The position numbers were made by a program, and so were the translations under genes. Positions 45,976 to 56,921 of a stretch of 64,000 nucleotides of DNA are shown one piece after another. The stretch covers positions 116,385,949 through 116,449,948 of the forward strand of contig JBCFYV010000012.1 of NCBI GenBank assembly GCA_039000515.1, given 5' to 3'. This stretch comes from Timema cristinae (Eukaryota; Arthropoda; Insecta; Phasmatodea; Timematidae). How positions within the stretch are numbered: the stretch's first letter is position 1; every line of letters starts with the position of its first letter. The notes beneath the pieces were generated by a model. The model searched no databases and was not told the origin of the DNA. It saw only the letters and a list, made by a program, of their open reading frames with translations.

Positions 45976-46665
45976 GCCAGAGCTGGCAACTTTTTTGATA
46001 TCGTGGGCTTTATGGGTTTAAAAAAAATGTTTGGCTAATTTGAAATAAAGTTCAATTTTACATTTCCCAATTAGTAATTAGCTATTAAGTACATTTTTTG
46101 AACAAATATTGTGGAAATAATGTTTTGTACTACGAAAGCTTTCCCCTTCAAAACTCATTTGTGACTCCCCAAACTAACTCTAAACTAGGCCTATAATAGA
46201 TAAGTAAGGTTAAGCCGGACGTGATCTCAGCTCAAGTATCTACTTCTTTTCTACTGTAAGACTGCTCCAAAATACCTCCGGAGCATAAAGGAACGAGGTT
46301 GCTCCGGACCTGTTCCAGCGTGTATTTGATCCGTGGACCAGTGACAATAAGGAACAGTTCCTTTCGTCTGTCAGGAACAGGTTGTGAATGTGACGTCAAA
46401 GGAGCAGGTTGTGATTTCCTACTTACATTTGCAACCCATCCATGATTCTGTGCGAGCCAACATACTAGTTCCTGTATAACACAGCCCATCTATACCCCTC
46501 ACATCCGGTGGTTTTCCGGAGCACATACACTCCCTTCATCAAACCTTTGGGAAACACTGTAACCCGTAGCTATCCGTTATGAACATTGAAGAAATACACA
46601 ATTTGGAATGACGTCATTTGGAAAATTAGCTAGTGAAGTTGTAACAAATGTGTTATCCTCTAGAG
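45976..46665. other. No gene seen
   Basis: Contains short repeats of GGAACAG/CTGTTCC and CTCCGGA-type words at 46260-46410, with an 85-codon minus-strand frame across them. No family recognised. 46658-46665 is the left target copy of the next element. Confidence 0.4.
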
Positions 46666-47238
46666 CAGCGTTTCTCAAAGTTTTGGTGATCAAGGACCTC
46701 CAAAGGGCAGCGATACGCACTGGGGGACCGAGAAGAGAGTAGGGGTTTAAAAGTTATGCAGACAAAGCATTATTTTTTAAGGAATTCTATTTTATGTCTA
46801 TAAATATAAGACAAAAATTAATTTATTAAATTAGGGGTTGAACTAAAAAAAATATATAATAGGCCTAACCTAATTATATTGATTTAGTAAGATATAGTTT
46901 TTATTTTAATATTATAAACAGCACAGTCTTTAATTAATTATTACCGGCTTCGGTGGCCGCATGGTATAAGGCGTCACTATCGTGTTAGACTAAACTGCCC
47001 ATGATAGGGAGATCGGGGTTTTAATCTCGGTCGGGTCTACTGAGGGTAGTTTTTCCAAAATTATCTTCCATTCTCTCTTTACACGCAAATGTGGGTGCAC
47101 TGTTTTTAAATTAAACGTTCATCATCCCTTAAACTTGTAATTACTACATACACGTACAAACCAAACAAGTAGTCAGACGCGGTGCTGAAATAAAATTAAT
47201 TATCCTGAGATCTGCGGACCACGCTTTGAGAAACACGT
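46666..47238. mobile_element. hAT MITE split by a SINE
   Basis: Ends CAGCGTTTCTCAAAG (46666-46680) and CTTTGAGAAACACGT (47224-47238), inverted. CTCTAGAG (46658-46665) and CTCTAGAA (47239-47246) flank it, 7 of 8, including the CTCTAGAG-type target favoured by many hAT elements. Without the SINE at 46942-47193 it is about 310 bases, the same size as the element at 58901-59207. Confidence 0.88.
46942..47193 (+). mobile_element. SINE family A, full length, with 10-bp duplication
   Basis: ACCGGCTTCGGTGGCCGCAT, GGTATAAGGCGTCACTATCG, GATCGGGGTTTTAATCTCGG, CACGCAAATGTGGGTGCACT, AGTCAGACGCGGTGCTGAAA. AATTAATTAT flanks it at 46932-46941 and 47194-47203, 10 of 10. Confidence 0.95.
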
Positions 47239-47410
47239 CTCTAGAAGATATTCGAAGGTTGTTTTCATGGTTTTCCGCGTTAAATAGAGAGGTGGTGAAT
47301 GGAAAACTTAAAGAAACACTAAGTTATCTTTGCTGAAAAAATAATATTTATGTTTACATAGCTGAAGTATATTTTCTACAAAACTAGTCAAATCCTAGTC
47401 TTGTGTCGTC

Positions 47411-48558
47411 AGGAGTGCTAACAGCTCACCTAGTCCCAGTGTTGTGTCCAGTGTCAGGAGTGCTAACAGCTCTCCTAGTCCCAGTGTTGTGTCCAGTGTC
47501 AGGAGTGCTAACAGCTCTCCTAGTCCCAGTGTTGTGTCCAGTGTCAGGAGTGCTAACAGCTCTCCTAGTCCTAGTGTTGTATCCAGTGTCAGGAGTGCTA
47601 ACAGCTCACCTAGTCCCAGTGTTGTGTCCAGTGTCAGGAGTGCTAACAGCTCACCTAGTCCTAGTGTTGTGTCCAGTGTCAGGAGTGCTAACAGCTCACC
47701 TAGTCCCAGTGTTGTATCCAGTGTCAGGAGTGCTAACAGCTCTCCTAGTCCCAGTGTTATGTCCAGTGTCAGGAGTGCTAACAGCTCTCCTAGTCCCAGT
47801 GTTATGTCCAGTGTCAGGAGTGCTAGCAGCTCACCTAGTCCCAGTGTCAGGAGTGCTAACAGCTCACCTAGTCCCAGTGTCAGGAGTGCTAACAGCTCAC
47901 CTAGTCCCAGTGTTGTGTCCAGTGTCAGGAGTGCTAACAGCTCTCCTAGTCCCAGTGTTATGTCCAGTGTCAGGAGTGCTAGCAGCTCACCTAGTCCCAG
48001 TGTTGTGTCCAGTGTCAGGAGTGCTAACAGCTCGCCTAGTCCTATTGCTATTTTCAGTGTCAGGAGTGCTAACAGCTCACCTAGTCCCAGTGTTATGTCC
48101 AGTGTCAGGAGTGCTAACAGCTCTCCTAGTCCCAGTGTCAGGAGTGCTAACAGCTCTCCTAGTCCCAGTGTTGTGTCCAGTTTCAGGAGTGCTAACAGCT
48201 CACCTAGTCCCAGTGTTGTGTCCAGTGTCAGGAGTGCTAACAGCTCACCTAGTCCTAGTGTTATGTCCAGTGTCAGGAGTGCTAACAGCTCTCCTAGTCC
48301 CAGTGTTGTGTTCAGTGTCAGGAGTGCTAACAGCTCGCCTAGTCCTATTGCTATGTTCAGTGTCAGGAGTGCTAACAGCTCACCTAGTCCCAGTGTTATG
48401 TCCAGTGTCAGGAGTGCTAACAGCTCTCCTAGTCCCAGTGTCAGGAGTGCTAACAGCTCTCCTAGTCCCAGTGTTGTGTCCAGTGTCAGGAGTGCTAACA
48501 GCTCACCTAGTCCCAGTGTTGTATCCAGTGTCAGGAGTGCTAACAGCTCGCCTACACC
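47411..48558. repeat. 45/33-bp minisatellite, about 27 copies
   Basis: Unit AGGAGTGCTAACAGCTCACC, TAGTCCCAGTGTTGTGTCCA, GTGTC (45 bases). A 33-base version lacks 12 bases. Because every unit length is a multiple of three and lacks stops, two plus-strand frames and one minus-strand frame stay open for about 400 codons (plus: SSVRSANSSPSPSVV; minus: GLGELLALLTLDTTL). No start context, splice site or non-repeat domain supports a protein, and the plus frame simply runs on into the Harbinger end. A block of about four units (near 48015-48185 and 48315-48480) with the CCTATTGCTAT variant occurs twice. Confidence 0.93.
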
Positions 48559-48560
48559 TA

Positions 48561-48585
48561 ATTTCATTGCTGAGGGAACTGCATG
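48561..48585 (-). repeat. 25-bp dispersed motif
   Basis: The minus strand reads CATGCAGTTCCCTCAGCAAT, GAAAT. The same 25 bases with one change stand at 56897-56921 on the plus strand. It is probably part of a dispersed element of unknown class. Confidence 0.6.
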
Positions 48586-49092
48586 CTTACTATTGAGCAA
48601 CAGCGTTGTCATTCTTTTGTTTTCCGTGATCAGTCTTCCTTCGAATGTATATCAAATTTGGCAATGCTGGGCTGTCGTTGTTGTCAGTAAATGGTGCTTC
48701 TTCCTCCAACACAGTCGTAAAGTTACAGTAGCAGGCCGGTATGCAAGAACGATGTTGGAGTAGGAGTAAAGGAGGAGTAAAGGCGGAGTCAGCTACTCTT
48801 GAGGAAGGAATCCGTGTCGTGCTAGAACGTCTGGCTTGAGTTACTCAAGGTCACGTGATGAAATATTACACAGAAGTACCACATCTCCAGGGGAAATAAA
48901 ATTCACTAGATCCACCGCCTTCTAAAGTGTCGATTTTGCTTGTAAAGTTTGATAGCCTGCTTAAATATGTCCTCTTGTTGATAAACACATCGTAATTAAT
49001 TAAGAGCGTGTGGTGAAGTGAGAAAGAGAAATGGTATTTATTAGAATTAAATAGGTAGTTTTCAACTGTCAAATGAAAAAAAAAAAAATTAT

Positions 49093-50152
49093 GTTAGGAC
49101 CATCGCAGCCAAGAAGAAAGCGTGGGAACAAATTAATAGAATTTTAAATCTTCCAGTAACCTCCAAAAGGTGAGTTTATTTTTATCTTATATTATTTTCA
49201 CTTTAATACTTTATATAAAATCACGTATATTGTTTGAGTAATTGGATCGTCTATAGAAATAAACACAAGTAAAGTAAAATCTTTAAACGTGTTTCTTATT
49301 TATGGTAAACACAAACGTCAACGTAACAAAAAATTATTTGTAGGCCTATGCTATTAATTTGCGTAGGCCCTAGCGTTGATAAGTTTTATTCCCTTTCTCT
49401 GTAGGCCTAGCGTTTATTTTTGCATAGTATAAGTCGAAACAAAAGTTTTGAAATTCTAAGAACGAGTGGAATTTATATATTATTGAACTAACCTAATCTT
49501 TACTCCTAACTTTATGTATTTTGTATACTGGTAGGTCTTAGTAGGCCTGATTTAGCACTTTAGACCAGTACTATCTTAGGCTAGTTAACCTTCAATATAA
49601 TATTTTTGTACAAGGTCTAGGCCTAGTCACAAAGTAAACATAGTAACTAAACTAACAATGTCATCCTCATAAATAGAAAAATATTACAACATACAAATAC
49701 ACAGTATTACCTTGAAGTTTATAGAGACAACAAATTTCATAAAATGCTTCACTGATTATTAGAACCAGTATATTAATATAGCCAGCTGTATAGTGAGAAC
49801 TTTCATTAATATAGGCCTTTATAATAATTTATAATAACCATTAGTAATCTTTTCTTGCTTGATAACAAAGACACCTCAAGTTGACCTAGTTGGAACTGTG
49901 TTTATATTATATTGTGAATCATTTTAGAACTCTGGTTCACCTGCACAAACATTGGGACATTGTCAAATCAAGAAGGAAGAGGCAACTAGTTGAAGAGACA
50001 GTGGAACTGATGAGCACTGGACGAGGGCCCTACAATTCTCACAAGCCATCATGTCCCAGGGTCGAGGTGGTAGCCCCCCATAACTGCTGCTCTGAGGTCT
50101 ACAGGTTACACCGTTGCTGTCAATACCATTATGGAGTATCTCGATACAACAG
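49093..50152 (+). pseudogene. Harbinger Myb/SANT-like DNA-binding protein remnant
   Basis: Exon 1 (49093-49169) reads TIAAKKKAWEQINRILNLPV and ends AAAAG|GTGAGT. Exon 2 (49928-50152) starts after CATTTTAG and continues in phase 2 with TLVHLHKHWDIVKSRRKRQL, then VEETVELMSTGRGP. The order tryptophan helix, L-x-x-x-x-x-H-W helix, basic stretch and TGGGP-like motif matches Myb/SANT-like proteins that partner Harbinger transposases in nuclear import and end binding. The intron is about 758 bases. After GRGPYNSH the better reading shifts frame (ITAALRSTGYTVAVNTIMEY), so a frameshift is likely. A possible exon 3 begins after TTTTTCAG at 50990. Confidence 0.65.
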
Positions 50153-50829
50153 GTAGGCTATGTGAGATATTACAACTATAAGGTTCATATTTACAGAGAG
50201 ATGCACACACAGAAACAGATTTTATAAGTTTATTTATATTCATAGATATAATTTGGACTGAGAAGGGTAGGCCTACTATTTACTTTTTAATAAACAAAAT
50301 ATTGATATACATACAAAATAGGTGTAAGTTTCATGATAGTATACAGAAAATTAACATTTGTTTACAAAATTAATTACATGATTGTCATAAACATGCTAAC
50401 TCCTGAAAAACGACTTTGTTGACTTTAATCTGAATGGACATGTCTAGTATTGGTGGATGGAGTCTTTAAGAGCAAATAATGCACACTTGTCGATAAGTTA
50501 GGCCTGTCCTTTGAATCTTGTTTTAGTTACCGTACATAACATAGTGTCCTTATAGTGAGTGTTAGGTTTAAGATGTAGGTATGTGTTTACAAATTATAAT
50601 GTGCAATATCAATCAAACTTGCATCTGTTGACCTGCAATGCTTTGAATGTTAAATTACATTTTCAAAAGCTTATTTGAAAATGTAATCTAAATGGTTTTA
50701 ATTAAAAGCAATTTGATGATTATGTGCATTGACACCCTAATTTAGTATTCTAGTAAAAAGGACTTGCAGAAAACAAGCCATTGAAACATTTATCTGTGCA
50801 ATATACAATGGTAAGAATGTTAATTTATT

Positions 50830-50890
50830 AGAGTTATTCTTTGATATTATTGGAAGTAGCAGCTGAAGGTCACATGACTTGACATCTGAC
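50830..50890 (-). repeat. Partial family E repeat
   Basis: The minus strand reads AAGTCATGTGACCTTCAGCT, GCTACTTCCAATAATATCAA. It lies within the Harbinger body. Confidence 0.5.
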
Positions 50891-51240
50891 TTATGAAAGC
50901 TGTTTTAATAACATCTAAAATTTAATAAAACTCCCCATTTAAACATACTAGCTATGCTTGTTTTGTTCATACTATCCTTTATTTTTCAGATTTCCCAACT
51001 ACAAGCAGTGTCAGTTTGTCGCTGCCATTTCTTATACCAGTGCTTCAAGTCTCGGTCAGCCTTTTCACATCACCTGCATCCCTCTCGGGGACCCAGACCT
51101 TTAAATTTGACTATTATATGTAAAATAGTTGACAAAACATTCAAAACAATTATAATATTTCCACATTTATTGTTAACACTAGTATTATCTTTATATCTGC
51201 ATTCAAGTGAATCAATTTTCTTTTTGATGAACTAGAAAGT

Positions 51241-52661
51241 GTTTAATTTAGAGTGAGCTCTGATAGATGAACATTAGGTTGTTGCTCCGTAGTTAGACCT
51301 AAGGTTAGGAATCTTTGTTGATTAGTTTTGACATTTTTGTGATGGATCTATTTCTCTTGAATAATAAATACCGTAACCTGATTTTTTTTTTTTTACCAAG
51401 AAAGCATGCCTATAAACAAAAACATCATATTCAATTTTTTCTAAACACTTTTGTTTACTATGTTTAATGTTCCGATTGATAACTAACCTTTATATCTTTA
51501 TATAGACCTGTTATAGCTAGGTAGTTTATATTAATTTTACATAGTAAATTACTGTTTATTAATATTTTATACATTTAACTTGCTATTATGTCTCAAATTA
51601 TGAAACATAAAATTATAGGACTTAAGAATTGAGCCTAGATGTTTCGGCTATAGAATTTATAAAACCACCAAACATTTTTCCATTTGTTAAAAACATTATT
51701 CATATTAGGGTTATTTTCAAGTGATGTGTAGTAAAATTACAATTTCCAATATCCATTGTGTCGAGATCGTTCACCCTGCATTAACATATAAAATGTAAAT
51801 ATATCTACATTCTTATGTTATAAAGTGATTAGGGAACTTTTCACTTCCACTCTGGAGGGTCTCTGGGGTACTTGATTTCCTGTTTTTATGTTAACCACTT
51901 ATGTTGTTGCTAAGGACTGCAGGTATCTTAATTCAGCATTGCAAATTAAATTTTGACAATTTATATATATTTTTTTGTCTGGCCAATCTCTAGTGTTTAT
52001 CTTTTAAAATAAACTGACTGTGAAAAAATGATTATAATTATTTCCATTCCTTAGCAGGGTGGTTTATTATTTTTCATCCCAAGGTCCAAATTTGAACATC
52101 TGTTTGCACCACAAGCCGAAGATATATCCAGTAGTTTGTCTTAATAATATAGGCTCGCAAACAACACTCAGAAATTATTTTTAATATTATATTAAATAGA
52201 TTATATTTGGAAGAAGGTAAAGAAAAGGTAGATAGAAACATAAAAAAGGGACGAGTTATATTATAGTTATTAGAGTTATATTATATAAATTGTAATTTTG
52301 TCTGGAGAATCTGTCCAATTATGTCATAGATAAGTTTAATTAAATACATCAAAAATATTTTATGAAATGTCAATCACTTTCACTGAACTTAGCATTATTA
52401 AATAATATATTATACCGATTTTTATCAATAAAATAAATGCATAACGAGATGCAGCCATGAGCTTTTCTAAATAAATGTTATTTGAATCAGCCTTCTTCCA
52501 ATATTTGCCTGGTAAGTATTAAAGTAAGTGGGAATTTAATAGTGTATAAGGCCAAATTATTTTGGTTTGTTTATGTTTCTATTATATTGAATTAAACTTC
52601 AACAATATTGCATACAACATATTCACTAAATGTGTTACAAATCATATAACATGATCAACAC
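51241..52661. other. Harbinger interior, no readable gene
   Basis: AT-rich. The C-terminal half of the transposase would be expected here or just to the right on the minus strand, but I find no recognisable piece. Confidence 0.4.
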
Positions 52662-52922
52662 TAAACCCACCTCGGTGGTGTAGTTGGCTAACACGCTACT
52701 TTTGTGTTGAGCTAGACCACAGAGGATAGGAAGAGTTGAGGTTCGAATCTCGGTCGAGTGAACTGAGGTGAATTTTCCTAAATAGTTTTTCACTCTCCCT
52801 CCACACAAGTGTGGGTTCACTTCCTCTAAATTCAACCTTTCATATTCCCAACACATTACCTAGTGTAATTAGTATTTAGGCTTACAACCCGAATGGGTAG
52901 TAAGATGTAGTGCTAAAAAAAA
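52662..52922 (+). mobile_element. SINE family A, full length
   Basis: CCCACCTCGGTGGTGTAGTT, GGCTAACACGCTAC, GAGGTTCGAATCTCGGTCGA, CCTCCACACAAGTGTGGGTT, CAACCCGAATGGGTAGTAAG, ATGTAGTGCTAAA. Inserted in the Harbinger element. Its head resembles the 3248 copy more than the CGGTGGCCGCATGG type, suggesting subfamilies. Confidence 0.93.
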
Positions 52923-53285
52923 TCTCTAATACATTATTATTATTACTATGGTACTTTGGTGTCAACGTGCTTGGTTACAGTACCTGTAATCTGAGGCAGG
53001 AAAACATCCAGGTTTACAACTCCAGTAAAAGAAAATTAAAATAGTCGATTTCAAAATTATTTATTAGCCCTCACTGGCAAGGACCACAATCATCATGGTT
53101 TTTAACACACAATATTTATAATATAAACATGATATTATGTTCTCTCTAACGATCAGTGTCAGAGCAGCTTGTATTATGTTTTGTCATGCTTGGCACAGAG
53201 TGTATCATGGCCCGCCACTACAGTCTGTGTAAAGTTTGTGTCTTGATATTGTACAAGTATAAACACTAAAATAAATAATTCACTT

Positions 53286-53520
53286 TTGTGGCCACATGGT
53301 CTAAAATATCAAACTCACAAAAAAACTAGACTGCTGAAGATAGGGAGATCATGGTTTGAATCCCAGGCAAGTCTAACGAGGGTGGTCTTTTGTAAATGGT
53401 TTTTTCCCTTTTTCCTTGCAAATGTGTATACACTATTTAATATAAACTTCCTCATCCCAGAAACAGTGTGATCAGTATGTATGCATATAACCTGACCAGA
53501 TAGTACGACAGTGCTAAATC
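53286..53520 (+). mobile_element. SINE family A, diverged
   Basis: TGTGGCCACATGGTCTAAAA, ACTAGACTGCTGAAGATAGG, ATCATGGTTTGAATCCCAGG, CATATAACCTGACCAGATAG. Older copy with a weak palindrome. Confidence 0.82.
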
Positions 53521-53889
53521 GACAAGATTGTGTATATGATCGGTGATAAAGATCGTACAACTAATTGTGTGTGGATTTCTTATTAGTAAGTTTAAAATGT
53601 AAGAATTTAGAGTTGAATTTACGTAACAATACATCCACCTTAGCATAAAGGTATTAAAAATCTACTCTGCTGAGTAGAACGAAAATAATAGTTTCCTCTC
53701 TCTCCTTGGGACATACATTTAGCATCAAAATGAGCAGTGATAACCTGCTAGTTTCCACCATTCTCCATTTCATTAGAGGTCTGTAAGGTCAAGATAATGG
53801 ATGTCCACATTTGGTACGTGTGTTGATACAAGAAGTCTGTTTCTAACGGAACATGAAACCAGCTATATATAGTAACATTACCGATGTTT

Positions 53890-54979
53890 TGATTCGCCCG
53901 CCACAATGATTTTAATAAGGTTCCAACTGTAATAGTCCATGTGGTGAAGCCCAGACTCTCAGATGGACCCCCGGGGCTCTGGACAGGGATGTGGGTGCAG
54001 CCTCTTCGATATGAAACTCCAGGGAAGTTGGCCTAGTCATAGAACAGCATTCGCACAGCTCCCAGTTCAGCTTCTGTGGTGGGAAACCACACCACATGTT
54101 GCATGTTTTGGGCCAACCAAATTGATATTTTCTTAACAACACGCGATACCGTTGACTGGTCAACATTGTAGGCCTACATTTCTCCGCCAACAACCTAAAA
54201 ATGGAAGAACAAAGTTATTAGCCAATTTTAAAAAATTATAAGAATAGATATGTCTGTAGTCCAACCTAGGCCTACTGTGATTTTTTTAGAGGTAAGGTTA
54301 TTTTGGATTTTATATATATACAAAAAATCAATATTAAATGTCAACCAAAATCCCAATAGCTACTGTATGTCACAAAACAATCAATTAGCCTATTTGCTTC
54401 AATTACATAATTAAAAACAATGGAAGAAATATGTTGTCAGTAAATAATACAAGTCCTAATATTAATTAAACTTATATACTGATGCTAAATTAATCTTAAC
54501 TAACACATTACAAAAACAAACATGAAAATTTATTAATGTATTCAATCCAAAAATTTAAATTAGTTGTTCATTCTTAAAAAAAAAGTTAATAACAATGTTT
54601 TTTGTAAGTTTAGTAATAATAAATAATATAACCTTAAAAAAAAGTATATTTATAATTTGGTATTAACTTACTTGTAAGCATTCCGTGGCATAAACTGAAG
54701 GGTGGTCAACACTTGTTGTAAATGAAGCAGTGGAAGTCATCGTTGTGTTGTTGTGTTTCGGGATTGTCAATTTCCAACGTAGGGAAGATATCTTGTCATG
54801 CAACTTCCTTCTAAAATAGAAAATATTTTACGAAATTGTTCGTCAGAATAAGCCTAACAGGTATCCTGGAAATCCCTAACATGCCTCCGTTAAATCACAA
54901 CAACTTTATTAGCCTCTTCTTCAAAATAGTCGTCGATAACGTCTAAATACGTGACAATCCGGTAGTCATGTAGCGCCAT
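53890..54979 (-). pseudogene. HARBI1-type Harbinger transposase remnant
   Basis: Minus-strand pieces in order: a start at 54979 reading MALHDYRIVTYLDVIDDYFE, interrupted by stops, then AYSDEQFRKIFSILEG; then LPLLHLQQVLTTLQFMPRNA at about 54665-54730, ending at a donor-like AAG|TAAGTT; then, after about 480 intron-like bases, VDQSTVSRVVKKISIWLAQN, FPTTEAELGAV and a NFPGVSYRRGCTH stretch near 54160-53950. R-x-FR-x-F, QQVL-TLRF, SQSTVSR and FPGV-GCID-THI motifs in this order are typical of HARBI1-like transposases; the first catalytic Asp region (GCID) is altered to RRGC. Frames shift several times. Dead. Confidence 0.72.
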
Positions 54980-55240
54980 ATTTTCTTGACAACACAAAAC
55001 AAATAACAGATGTTTGACATCTCTATTGCTCATGCGCGCCGCGCTGGGGTAGCCCTGTGTATAAGGGATAGGAGTAAACCTATGTATAAGGGATAGGAGT
55101 AAAGCAGAAGGATGGTCGGGACCAACCTTTGGAATTACTCAAGCACGCGCCCGCGCGCTCGTCCTTGCAAGCAAATCAACCGTCCTCCGCCTTTACTCCT
55201 TCTCCGCCTTTACTCCTACTCCTTCTTGCATACGGGCCTG

Positions 55241-55481
55241 AGTCTCGTGTTCCTAATAGCTAGCTCAAAAACATTAACTAAATAAACACTCATATTTTAT
55301 AAGTACTCTGTGTAGAATAATATGTGTTATTGATCACGTTAAGATTTGGTGTGTATCTGTATGTGTTGGTTGCGTGTTTTGTATTTTTACCGTAAGGTTG
55401 TGGAACTATAGTTGTATGTGCATATTAATATATTTATTTGAATAATAGTGTATTGTTAACAATTAAGATATAACAAACATT
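55241..55481. other. Spacer between Harbinger and mariner remnant
   Basis: AT-rich, no feature supported. A mariner inverted terminal repeat would be expected here, but none was recognised. Confidence 0.4.
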
Positions 55482-56859
55482 ATGGAATCTCCGGCTTGTT
55501 ACAAACAATTACATTCCAAGAGGAAAATATTAAGTAGTAAAGAAAGGGCGATGGTGTTAAGAGTCTACACCTATTTTCGTAAAGACGGAACTTGTTCAGT
55601 AACTCAAGCGGCAATGGCAACTGCAGAAGCTACAGGTGTGTCTTATAAGTTAGTAATCTCTATTAAACAAGAATTCAAAACTAAGGGAAAGTTATTGACA
55701 CCAATCAAAAGAATAACTCTACTCAAATGAAGTGTTTGGATAAATATGATAGTTTTACTCAAGCAGCAATTCGCGGAAAGGTACATTCACTTTACCGTAA
55801 CAATGAAATATCTACCCTGAAGAAAATTAAAGCTTTAATTGATACTGATAGCGACCTTCCTAATTTTTTATTGACGACACTTCAGAGGTTTCTTATAGAT
55901 ATTGGCTTTAAATTCATTCGACGGAAGCGTAACTCTTTGCTTATAGACAGAGATGATATTATTGCGTGGCGACATCGCTACTTAAGAGCTATTAAGAAGC
56001 ACAGAGAGAGAGCAACAGGAATATTGTTTTCACAGACGAAACCTGATGCAATTCCGGACACACAACTTCAAAATCGTGGATGGACACAACAATTGCATCA
56101 TCCTCACAAGCAAGGTGAGAAGGCCTAACTACAGGAAATAAGCTTCCCTCTGGAAAGGGCGGGCGCGTCATTCTCGTCCACGAGGTTAATGAAAATGGTT
56201 TTATACCAGGTGCAGAGCTTATTTTTCATGGGAAAAAAGATGATGACTATCACGATGAAATGGATGGAAAAATGTATGAAAAATATTTCAGAGAGAAGCT
56301 GCTTCCAAATATACCATCAAATAGTGTCATAGTTCTAGACAATGCATCCATTCATTCTACGATCAAAGAGAGCATTCCAACCAAGAGTAGTACCAAGATT
56401 ATTATTCAATCCTGGCTCACCAGTAAAGGTATTTCTTGGGAAGAAACCATGAATAAGATGGAGCTTGTAGAGATTTTGGACAAAGTACGAGGCAATTATG
56501 AGCGTAAATATATTATTGACGAGATCGCTAAAAGTGCTGGACATGAAGTTCTACGACTGCCACCTTATCACTGTGAGCTTAATCCCATCGAAGGAATTTG
56601 GAGTCAAATTAAAATATTTGTTGCTCAAGAAAACAATACATTTAAACTTAATGATGTTCATCGCCTACTAGAAGAAGGAGTGAGAAATATCACAAAAGAA
56701 CACTGGCGAAATCATGTTCATCATGTAATGAAAGTTGAAGCCTGTCAAGTGAACCCCCCAACCACCCCATGCCGCATTGTTTACAATGAGGGATTTCCAA
56801 GTAAACCCTCCCCCCTCACATTCCAACAACAGAAAGCTAGAAAATTTGGCAACCGGTAA
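55482..56859 (+). pseudogene. Tc1/mariner-like DDE transposase, broken
   Basis: Three frames must be joined. Part 1 (55482-55730) is a helix-turn-helix-like N-terminus with ERAMVLRVYTYFRKDG. Part 2 (55727-56128) has KYDSFTQAAIRGKVHSLYRN, NSLLIDRDDIIAWRHRYLRA, then shifts frame; in the neighbouring frame the first catalytic motif VFTDET is followed by a stop where Trp is usual, and a second stop follows about 35 codons later. Part 3 (56260-56859) has SVIVLDNASIHS (second catalytic Asp) and LPPYHCELNPIEGIW (third catalytic residue, Glu). This is the DDE_3-type transposase common in arthropods. At least two frameshifts and two stops, so inactive. Terminal repeats not found. Confidence 0.88.
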
Positions 56860-56896
56860 CAGAGAGAGAGCGAAGATAAATCTTTTCTCCATAAGA

Positions 56897-56921
56897 CATG
56901 CAGTTCCCTCAGCTATGAAAT
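56897..56921 (+). repeat. 25-bp dispersed motif
   Basis: CATGCAGTTCCCTCAGCTAT, GAAAT; matches 48561-48585 (minus) at 24 of 25. Both copies are followed by GTGTAG nearby, so the similarity extends weakly beyond. Confidence 0.6.

Larger units (their letters stand above)
48732..55240. mobile_element. PIF/Harbinger DNA transposon, degenerate, about 6.5 kb
   Basis: The left end reads CAGGCCGGTATGCAAGAACG, then GAGTAGGAGTAAAGGAGGAG, TAAAGGCGGA. The right end, reversed, reads CAGGCCCGTATGCAAGAAGG, AGTAGGAGTAAAGGCGGAG. These form inverted repeats of roughly 50-60 bases. Inside, a Myb/SANT-like gene (plus, left) and a HARBI1-type transposase (minus, right) converge, the usual two-gene layout of Harbinger. 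The target duplication was not resolved. SINEs at 52662 and 53286 are later insertions. Confidence 0.85.

Noticed and set aside
46232..46489. 85-codon minus-strand frame with CTCCGGA and GGAACAG repeats
   Set aside because: Short internal repeats suggest a non-coding repeat; no domain recognised.
47395..48763. 405-, 397- and 439-codon frames on both strands
   Set aside because: All three are the same stop-free 45/33-bp minisatellite read in different frames; no non-repeat domain and no splice or promoter support.
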